A stretch of DNA of 64,000 bases from Clostridium pasteurianum (GTDB lineage Bacteria; Bacillota; Clostridia; Clostridiales; Clostridiaceae), in the NCBI RefSeq assembly GCF_001705235.1, contig NZ_MCGV01000001.1:1116001-1180000 (forward strand), in the 5' to 3' direction. Both the position numbers and the translations under genes were made by a program. Of the stretch, positions 58,292 through 64,000 are shown in pieces. Numbering within the stretch: the first letter of the stretch is position 1; each line of letters opens with the position of its first letter. Under the pieces are notes generated by a model. It saw only the letters and a program-made list of their open reading frames with translations. It was not told where the DNA came from and ran no database searches.

Positions 58292-58951
58292 TTAAGTAAC
58301 TATATTATTTTTAAATGCAAATATAGTCACTTGTGTTCTATCCCTTAAATTTAATTTAGAAAATATAGTGCTTATATTATTTTTTATAGTTCCCTCTGAT
58401 AAAAATAGTTTTTCTGAAATTTCTTTATTTGATAATCCACTAGCTATTTCTTTTATGATATTAATTTCTTTATCACTCAAGCCATACTGTTCTTTCACAT
58501 TTTTAAGAAAATTTTCTTTGTTATACTCACCATTTTCACTTATTATTTTTGAAGCTACTTCTGGATTAATTACCACATTTCCCTTAAATGCAGCCTTTAT
58601 GCCTTCATATATAAGATCATAATCACTATCTTTTAATATATAACCTGATGCACCATATTTAAGTGCTTCATGAATATACTTAACATCATTAAATGTAGTT
58701 AAGATAAGTATTTTTATATCTTTAAATTCCTTTTTAATAAGTTTAGTTCCTAAGACTCCATCACACTTAGGCATTCTTATATCCATCAAAACCACATCAG
58801 GACACTTTTTTCTGCAAACTTTAAGTGCTTCCTCTCCATTCTGTGCTGATCCAACTACTTCAATATCATCATAAGTTTCAAGTATTATTTTAAGTCCATC
58901 AACCACTAATTTTTCATCATCAGCAATTACAACTTTAATTTTGTCCATCAT
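58292..58951 (-). CDS. NarL/LuxR-type response regulator
   Basis: 219 aa. Receiver domain 1-120 with phospho-acceptor Asp in VVLMDIRMP (about residue 55) and Lys in LKDSD; LuxR-type HTH at about 150-210 (GLSNKEISEKLFLSEGTIKN). It overlaps the kinase gene by 17 bp and lies 88 bp before the ABC genes it probably activates. Confidence 0.94.
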   Translation of the reverse strand: MMDKIKVVIADDEKLVVDGLKIILETYDDIEVVGSAQNGEEALKVCRKKCPDVVLMDIRMPKCDGVLGTKLIKKEFKDIKILILTTFNDVKYIHEALKYGASGYILKDSDYDLIYEGIKAAFKGNVVINPEVASKIISENGEYNKENFLKNVKEQYGLSDKEINIIKEIASGLSNKEISEKLFLSEGTIKNNISTIFSKLNLRDRTQVTIFAFKNNIVT

Positions 58952-60119
58952 TCTTCCCCCCAGAATATGCCTTAAGTTTCTCTTGCTTTGAGAGTTCTAT
59001 CTTTACAGTAAAGCCTTCGTCAGCCTTACTTTTATATTCAAAATGCCCTCCTATTTCTCTTACTCTTTCACGCATACTTTTCATTCCAATACCTTCTACG
59101 ATTTTATCACAGCCACATCCGTTGTCCCTTAAAGTTACAAGTAAATTCTTTTCACTAAATGCCATAGTTATATTTATGACCGTTGCCTTGCCATGTCTCG
59201 CACTGTTGGATAAAAATTCTTGAACTATTCTATATATTACAAAAGCTTGATCTGAATTTAAAGACCATTTCTTCTTTGTAAATGAAAGCCTAACATCTAT
59301 ATTGGACATTTTTTTAAAATTACTTATTAGTTCCTCAATGCTGAGTATTCCTTCGTACTCTTCAAATTCTTTAGGTTTTATTTCCCTTACAGCATTTCTT
59401 ACCTCATCAAGGCTTGTTTGAGTGAATTTTCTCAAGTTGTGTGTTAAACTTTCCGCCTTTTTAGGATCTCTGCCTAATATCTTCTCTATAGCTCCAAGTT
59501 GAATTACCATCGTTGAAAGCGAATGTCCAACACTATCGTGTATTTCCCTGGAAATTCTATTTCTTTCCCTTAAGAGTGTAAGCTCCTCAATAGATGATGC
59601 ATACATCTCTAAATCTCTATTTGCCTTTTTCAGCTTTTCTTCAGATATTCTAAGCCTATCATAGAGATCCTGTGCTTCGATTTTTTTTTCATTTTCGTAT
59701 CTAGTAAAATAAAGTACAGCTATTATCATTATGGGGACACCTAAATTCATAAACTTATAGCTTATACTATAATTTATAGAAAAATAAATTCCAATACACA
59801 CTATGATTACATTAAAAACAGCTGAAAAACTTTTTTTAAATATCACATTAGCATCTATAGAAAGCAGAATCAAATATGTAAATAAATATCCTCCAATAAA
59901 GTAATTAAAAATAACAACAAATACCATTTCAATCACAAAAGATATTGATTTATAGCTCTCTTTTGTCAATGAAAAGAATCTTATTTGGTTGTTAATTATA
60001 AATATGAGAATTAATATAACCATTTCCGCATTAAAATTTTTACTTTGAATAATCATTCCACCAAACATAAAAGCCATAGTAAAATATCTTATGAGTACAA
60101 ATAACTTTTTATTGTCCAT
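58935..60119 (-). CDS. NarL-type sensor histidine kinase
   Basis: 394 aa. About five N-terminal membrane segments (residues 10-140) without an extracytoplasmic domain, a coiled coil (about 145-180), HisKA_3 with the phospho-acceptor in SREIHDSVGHSLST (about 195), and an HATPase domain with DNGCGCD and GMKSMRERV. DesK/LiaS-like intramembrane sensor. The operon order kinase, regulator, ATPase, two permeases resembles antibiotic or envelope-stress export modules. Confidence 0.92.
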   Translation of the reverse strand: MDNKKLFVLIRYFTMAFMFGGMIIQSKNFNAEMVILILIFIINNQIRFFSLTKESYKSISFVIEMVFVVIFNYFIGGYLFTYLILLSIDANVIFKKSFSAVFNVIIVCIGIYFSINYSISYKFMNLGVPIMIIAVLYFTRYENEKKIEAQDLYDRLRISEEKLKKANRDLEMYASSIEELTLLRERNRISREIHDSVGHSLSTMVIQLGAIEKILGRDPKKAESLTHNLRKFTQTSLDEVRNAVREIKPKEFEEYEGILSIEELISNFKKMSNIDVRLSFTKKKWSLNSDQAFVIYRIVQEFLSNSARHGKATVINITMAFSEKNLLVTLRDNGCGCDKIVEGIGMKSMRERVREIGGHFEYKSKADEGFTVKIELSKQEKLKAYSGGKNDGQN

Positions 60120-60197
60120 TTATTCCCTCCAAAAACTTTTACAATACCAATTTATATACTATAATAATATCATACAAATGTTTTTGGAGGTAGAATT

Positions 60198-60539
60198 ATG
60201 TCAGTGTATGCAATATTGATTTTTTCATCTTTAATATATCTCGCAACAGGATTATTGTGCAAACACCATTCTTCTTATCCAGATGTTACAGTTGGATACC
60301 ACAGCAAATTTGCACAAAAAAGTAACAGCACCTGGTTAGAAAGTAACATGTATGTGGGCAAGCTATTAACCACTATATCTATAATAGAACTAATATTATG
60401 TGCAGTTTTTAGATTATTTTTTATTCCAGTATATGCTATACTATTTTTTGTACTACTTACTTTTCCGCTCACTTCAATCATAGCTACAGAACTCCATCTT
60501 AGAGTACATTTTAATGCTGATGGAACAAAGAGAGGATAA
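60198..60539 (+). CDS. SdpI-like membrane protein
   Basis: 113 aa, three transmembrane segments, with the pattern TVGYHSKFAQKSNSTW between segments 1 and 2 typical of the SdpI/YhfL family. SdpI of Bacillus gives immunity to the SDP toxin; small relatives are widespread and mostly uncharacterised. TTTGGAGGTAGAATT precedes the ATG. It lies 5 bp before a glucosaminidase gene and is divergent from the kinase operon. Confidence 0.82.
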   Translation: MSVYAILIFSSLIYLATGLLCKHHSSYPDVTVGYHSKFAQKSNSTWLESNMYVGKLLTTISIIELILCAVFRLFFIPVYAILFFVLLTFPLTSIIATELHLRVHFNADGTKRG

Positions 60540-60544
60540 TTAAA

Positions 60545-61171
60545 ATGATAAATCCTAAATTGAATTTAAATAGAAAAACAAAGACTATAAATATAAAAGC
60601 AGTTTCAGTAATAATGCTTATTATTTTAGCATCCATATTATGTTTCATAGTTAGCCATTCACTTAATAGAAAACCAAATATAACTCCAGTAGATAAAGCT
60701 GCAATTGCAAGAAAGAAATTTATTAATACCGTGGCACCTTATGCAGAAGACGTTTATAAACAGGATAAAATATTTGCTTCAATTACTTTAGCACAAGCTA
60801 TGCTTGAAAGTGATACAGGTAATTCTAAATTAACTAAAAAAGCTAATAATTTATTTGGCATAAAAGCCAATAAATATTGGACAGGCAATACTATTCAAAT
60901 GCCAACAAAAGAAAATTACAATGGAAAAGAAGTAGTTGAAAAGGCTACATTTCGTGCTTATAGTAATTGGGATGAGAGCATTGAAGATCACACAAACTTT
61001 TTAAAGAAAAACAGCATTTATGCGGAGCATGGAGTATTTTCAGCAGCTAATTATGAGCAGCAGGCACAAGCAATTCAAGCAGCTGGATATGCTACAGATC
61101 CAAACTATGCAAAAGAACTTATAACGCTAATAAAAAAGTATAAATTATATAAATACGATAATGTTAAATAG
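60545..61171 (+). CDS. Membrane-anchored exo-glucosaminidase
   Basis: 208 aa. A single N-terminal membrane anchor (about residues 20-40) leads to a GH73-type glucosaminidase domain (about 60-205). The catalytic Glu is in SITLAQAMLESDTGNSKL, followed by ANNLFGIKANKYWTG and FRAYSNWDESIEDH, all family hallmarks. It trims peptidoglycan at the outer membrane face. Cotranscribed with the SdpI-like gene; a terminator follows 88 bp later. Confidence 0.92.
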   Translation: MINPKLNLNRKTKTINIKAVSVIMLIILASILCFIVSHSLNRKPNITPVDKAAIARKKFINTVAPYAEDVYKQDKIFASITLAQAMLESDTGNSKLTKKANNLFGIKANKYWTGNTIQMPTKENYNGKEVVEKATFRAYSNWDESIEDHTNFLKKNSIYAEHGVFSAANYEQQAQAIQAAGYATDPNYAKELITLIKKYKLYKYDNVK

Positions 61172-61258
61172 CAGACTAATTGTTAACTTAAAATCATACT
61201 AACTTTCTCTTAATTGTACTTTTTAAATGCAAATTATGGTCTTTAATAAAGTTTATAT

Positions 61259-61309
61259 AAACCTCCAAACTGATGTAATATGAAATTATTTAGTTTTGGA
61301 GGTTTTATT
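61259..61309 (+). terminator. Terminator after the glucosaminidase gene
   Basis: AACCTCCAAAC and GTTTTGGAGGTTTT arms (61259-61270, 61293-61306) with a 22-nt loop, then TTTTATT. It ends the SdpI-glucosaminidase operon. Confidence 0.7.
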
Positions 61310-61390
61310 AATGATAAAAAATAAATAGTTACAGTAAAAAGCGCTTCACATATGTTGTTGCTATATGACTTAGATATTCCATGAATTTTC

Positions 61391-62206
61391 TTATTTAAAA
61401 ATTATATATTTTTCTATTGCAGCAGCTACTCCATTATCATCATTAGTTAAAGTTACATCATCAGCAAAATCCTTAACTTTATCTGGCGCATTTCCCATTG
61501 CAATTCCAAGTCCAGCATACTGAATCATGTCAACATCATTATAATTATCCCCTATTGCAATTATCTCTGATCTACTTATATTTAATTTTGTGGATAAATA
61601 CTCTATTGCACTTGTCTTTGATGATGATTTAGGCATGATTTCTAAGTATGTTGCTTTAGACGGATATACGTTTACATAGCTTGATAATTTTCCTGAAACT
61701 TTTCTATTTAATACATTTATGTTATCAGGATCCGACATGCATAAAATTTTATTTGGTCCAAGATTATATTTTTTCCATTCATCCAATAATCTGATAAAGT
61801 CCGTTACATTAGGAACAATATGTGTTATGTCACTTTCTTGCTTGGACCACTCATCATCACCTTTTATATACCACTTATCATCTTTATATAAACTCATGTG
61901 TACATTCATTTCTTCTGTGAAATTATATACTGTATCTACTATATTAGATGGAATAAATTTATTTAAAAGTATATCTCCCCCCTTACCTAAGATTAAAGAA
62001 CCACTATAGCAAATTATAGGCTGTTCTACTCCTAATTCTTCTTGTAAATATACTATCCCCTCCGGCATTCTAGCTGAAACCAGCACTACAATTATTCCTT
62101 GATTTGCAGCTGCATTTATTTTCTCTTTTGTCTCTTTAGAAATTTTATGCATAGAATTAAGTAATGTGCCATCAATGTCTAAACATAACATTTTATATTT
62201 ACTCAT
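61391..62206 (-). CDS. Cof-type HAD phosphatase
   Basis: 271 aa, HAD-IIB (Cof/YbiV) subfamily. Motif I is LDIDGTLLNS at residues 8-17 with nucleophile Asp, motif II VSARMP, motif III Lys near 200, motif IV GDNYNDVDMI near 220. It probably dephosphorylates a sugar phosphate or similar metabolite. It follows a DeoR-type regulator by 26 bp in the same operon, a common pairing. Confidence 0.93.
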   Translation of the reverse strand: MSKYKMLCLDIDGTLLNSMHKISKETKEKINAAANQGIIVVLVSARMPEGIVYLQEELGVEQPIICYSGSLILGKGGDILLNKFIPSNIVDTVYNFTEEMNVHMSLYKDDKWYIKGDDEWSKQESDITHIVPNVTDFIRLLDEWKKYNLGPNKILCMSDPDNINVLNRKVSGKLSSYVNVYPSKATYLEIMPKSSSKTSAIEYLSTKLNISRSEIIAIGDNYNDVDMIQYAGLGIAMGNAPDKVKDFADDVTLTNDDNGVAAAIEKYIIFK

Positions 62207-62232
62207 AATAAATCCCCCTACATTTTTTTAAT

Positions 62233-62985
62233 TTAAACAATTATCAATTCAATGTTTTCATCATGTATAATTTGAAGAAAAGCTTTGGAAGGCTTCTCAT
62301 CTGTTATAATGATATCTATATTTTCAAAACTACTACCTTTGTAATAACTTGAACATGCGAATTTTTTATGATCTGCTAAAACAATATTTTTTTTAGTATG
62401 TTTTACAACTGCACGCTTTATATCTGCGTCTTCCTCATCTTCGTAATATATTCCATCCTTCATTATAGCTGCCGCTCCTAAAAAAGCAGCATCAAAATAC
62501 ATTCCATCAAAATAATCTTTAAAATTAGATCTATAAAAAAAGCGATTTTTTCTGTTTAAATATCCTCCAAAAGAAATTAAATTAATATCTTCTTTTTCTG
62601 AAATTATTTCTATATTATCAAGTGAATGAGTAGCTACAGTAATTTTTTTATTTAAATATTCTGCCATAAAGCGCACTGTTGTAGAAACATCCAAAAAGTA
62701 ATGACCTTCTTCATCAATAAATTCTAATGCCTTTTGTGCTATATTTTTCTTTTCATCTGAATAAGCTTCAATTCTTTCCCTGTATGCTTTTATTGTATTT
62801 TTTAGTCCTGGTAAACTAATTCCTCCATGAGTACGAATTACAGCACCTTGCTCGGTTAACTTTATAATGTCTCTTCTTGCAGTATCTCTAGATACATTAT
62901 TTATCCCACAGATTTTTTGTACAGACATGCTATTGTGCTCATTTAAGTACTGTAATATTTTTTCAATTCTTTCTTCCTGATACAT
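62233..62985 (-). CDS. DeoR family transcriptional regulator
   Basis: 250 aa. The N-terminal HTH (about residues 5-55; MSVQKICGINNVSRDTARRD) is DeoR-type, and the C-terminal DeoRC sensor domain (about 75-230, FLDVSTTVRFMAEYL) binds sugar phosphates. AGGGGG precedes the ATG. Its promoter carries spaced direct repeats that are likely its own operator. Confidence 0.93.
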   Translation of the reverse strand: MYQEERIEKILQYLNEHNSMSVQKICGINNVSRDTARRDIIKLTEQGAVIRTHGGISLPGLKNTIKAYRERIEAYSDEKKNIAQKALEFIDEEGHYFLDVSTTVRFMAEYLNKKITVATHSLDNIEIISEKEDINLISFGGYLNRKNRFFYRSNFKDYFDGMYFDAAFLGAAAIMKDGIYYEDEEDADIKRAVVKHTKKNIVLADHKKFACSSYYKGSSFENIDIIITDEKPSKAFLQIIHDENIELIIV

Positions 62986-63018
62986 TTCAATTCCCCCTCA
63001 TATCTATATTGTAATTGT

Positions 63019-63079
63019 TTTTAAGTATTTTATCAACACTTTTAAGTATTTTTATTGCTTAAATGCATTGTTTTAAGTA
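63019..63079 (-). promoter_or_regulatory. deoR promoter with three direct repeats
   Basis: TTTTAAGTA occurs three times (63019-63027, 63040-63048, 63071-63079), start-to-start distances 21 and 31 bp, i.e. about two and three helical turns. On the minus strand a TTGATA / 17 bp / TACAAT promoter overlaps the first repeat. This is typical of a DeoR oligomer operator; binding is inferred. Confidence 0.6.
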
Positions 63080-63082
63080 GCA

Positions 63083-63114
63083 AAAAGGTCACCTAAATAA
63101 ATAAGTGACCTTGT
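63083..63114 (-). terminator. Terminator of the kinase / Cse60-like operon
   Basis: AAGGTCAC (63085-63092) and GTGACCTT (63105-63112) with a 12-nt loop, followed on the minus strand by a short T-run. It lies 53 bp after the Cse60-like stop codon. Confidence 0.75.
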
Positions 63115-63165
63115 AGATAAATATTAAATTATATTTTTAGACTACATAATCTAAGAAAATTCATA

Positions 63166-63324
63166 CTATATTTCTTTAAATATTATCATGGCATAATGGT
63201 AGAATGCCCATTTCCATTTTATATCTACAACCTGAATTTTATCCTTGTTTTCTGCTAAGAAGTTATTTACTCTATTTTCAAACTTTCTTTCATTTACTGC
63301 ATAAATCAATTTAATCTTGAGCAT
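63166..63324 (-). CDS. Small Cse60-like sporulation protein
   Basis: 52 aa (MLKIKLIYAVNERKFENR...), resembling the Bacillus Cse60 family of small sporulation proteins: an N-terminal strand, an EFENxVNxFLxEN-type helix, then a strand pair with VVDIKW and a hydrophobic AMIIFKEI end. GGAAGGATAA precedes the ATG. The kinase stop TAA directly abuts its start (TAAATG), so translation is coupled. Family assignment is by pattern memory and should be read as probable. Confidence 0.65.
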   Translation of the reverse strand: MLKIKLIYAVNERKFENRVNNFLAENKDKIQVVDIKWKWAFYHYAMIIFKEI

Positions 63325-64000
63325 TTATCCTTCCCTTTTTATCATATCAAATTCTACACATATACTAATAACATCATTAATTATCTTTGCTGTAATTTTG
63401 CCGTTCATTTTATCTACAAGTTCTTTGGTTATAGATAGTCCAAGACCTGTACCCTGTCCTGAACGTGTTTTATCCGCCATATAAAATCTATCAAAAATAC
63501 TATTTACATTACAATTTTTTAGATTATTGGAATTATTGTCTATTTTTAGAAATACACTTCTTCCATGAGTAGACAAGGTGACCTTTATATTATTTTCAGC
63601 ATATTTAATAGCATTGGTAATTAAATTATCTATTGTTCTTTCTAAAGCATTTTTATCTGCTGCTATATAAACTATGTTGTCATTTATATTAATTTCAGGC
63701 TCTATCCCTTTATTTTCAAAATCTATATACCTTGAGAACATTATCTCCTGGACTGCTCTTGATATATCAACCTTTTCAATATTAAGTTTAAAATCATGAG
63801 AATCAATTAGCGATAAACTGTAAAAATCATTTAAAAGAATTTCCAAAGTAGCTGCTCTTTTTTCTATAATTTCTATGTACTGTCCTCTCTCAGTATCATT
63901 CAAATCTTCCGTCTTTAAAAATTTAATATATCCCTTAATTGCCGTCAGTGGTGTTCTAAGATCATGTGACATATCAGCAATTGCCTGCCTTAATTTGTCC
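63325..64000 (-). CDS. Sensor histidine kinase, C-terminal part
   Basis: Cut by the right edge; only the last ~225 residues are visible. HisKA begins with DMSHDLRTPLTAIKGYIKFL (phospho-acceptor His), and the HATPase domain includes LITNAIKYAENNI and QGTGLGLSITKEL. The N-terminal sensor lies outside the window. The Cse60-like gene follows without a gap. Confidence 0.92.
   Translation of the reverse strand, partial: DKLRQAIADMSHDLRTPLTAIKGYIKFLKTEDLNDTERGQYIEIIEKRAATLEILLNDFYSLSLIDSHDFKLNIEKVDISRAVQEIMFSRYIDFENKGIEPEININDNIVYIAADKNALERTIDNLITNAIKYAENNIKVTLSTHGRSVFLKIDNNSNNLKNCNVNSIFDRFYMADKTRSGQGTGLGLSITKELVDKMNGKITAKIINDVISICVEFDMIKREG

Overview
The window is low-GC clostridial DNA. It carries a mesophilic cellulosome cluster (scaffoldin, Cel48, Cel5 with type I dockerins), an eight-gene aromatic amino acid operon, cfa, hemolysin III and ClpE-like genes. 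The content and order match what I remember of the Clostridium acetobutylicum chromosome, read here in reverse. The scaffoldin has four cohesins, whereas I recall five for strain ATCC 824, so this is probably another strain or a close sister species. Species assignment is from memory, not from a search.

Layout. 1-8 kb: cellulosome operon on the minus strand (cipA, cel48, cel5), continuing off the left edge. 8.5-10.5 kb: a chemoreceptor. 10.9-18 kb: tcdA, yjbQ-like, alanyl-tRNA editing protein, FAD oxidoreductase and ClpE-like ATPase, separated by repeat elements. 18.8-21.5 kb: RpiR regulator, YczE-like membrane protein and a decayed GH1 beta-glucosidase. 21.6-25.6 kb: sensor kinase, unknown membrane protein, tsaD. 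26.1 kb: RusA-like nuclease with a zinc ribbon. 26.7-34.4 kb: aro operon in the order aroF-tyrA-aroB-aroA-aroC-CM/aroE-aroK-aroQ, preceded by a promoter, a Tyr/Phe-rich 50-codon leader peptide and a terminator. 34.5-36.4 kb: YibE/F pair. 36.4-38.9 kb: TetR/MFS pair with two matching operators. 39.6-46.9 kb: LTA-synthase-type sulfatase, ferredoxin plus Crp/Fnr regulator, MATE exporter, orphan flagellin, hemolysin III. 47-52 kb: DUF1836, MarR-cfa, EamA. 52.3-61.2 kb: LLH-type holin, two membrane-anchored glucosaminidases, a lipoprotein, a two-component/ABC-2 operon and an SdpI-like protein. 61.4-64 kb: DeoR/HAD pair, a small Cse60-like gene and a partial sensor kinase.

Two things stand out. First, the aro leader looks like classical ribosome-mediated attenuation: 16 of 50 codons are Tyr or Phe, with a Rho-independent terminator just before aroF and no T-box signature. 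Second, about a dozen intergenic regions hold one family of long imperfect palindromes in three sequence classes (A, B, C). All share the same polarity: arm 1, optional inner modules, arm 2, then a flanking hairpin module 'D'. Wherever an element touches a gene end, arm 1 lies at the stop codon and the element points away from the gene; in class A the arm itself supplies the TAA. Some copies are nearly identical, which implies recent spread. No candidate transposase for the family lies in the window.

Start codons were adjusted where a Shine-Dalgarno sequence clearly favours an internal start. Pathway and family statements are established knowledge. Operator, attenuation and mobility statements are inferences from sequence patterns.
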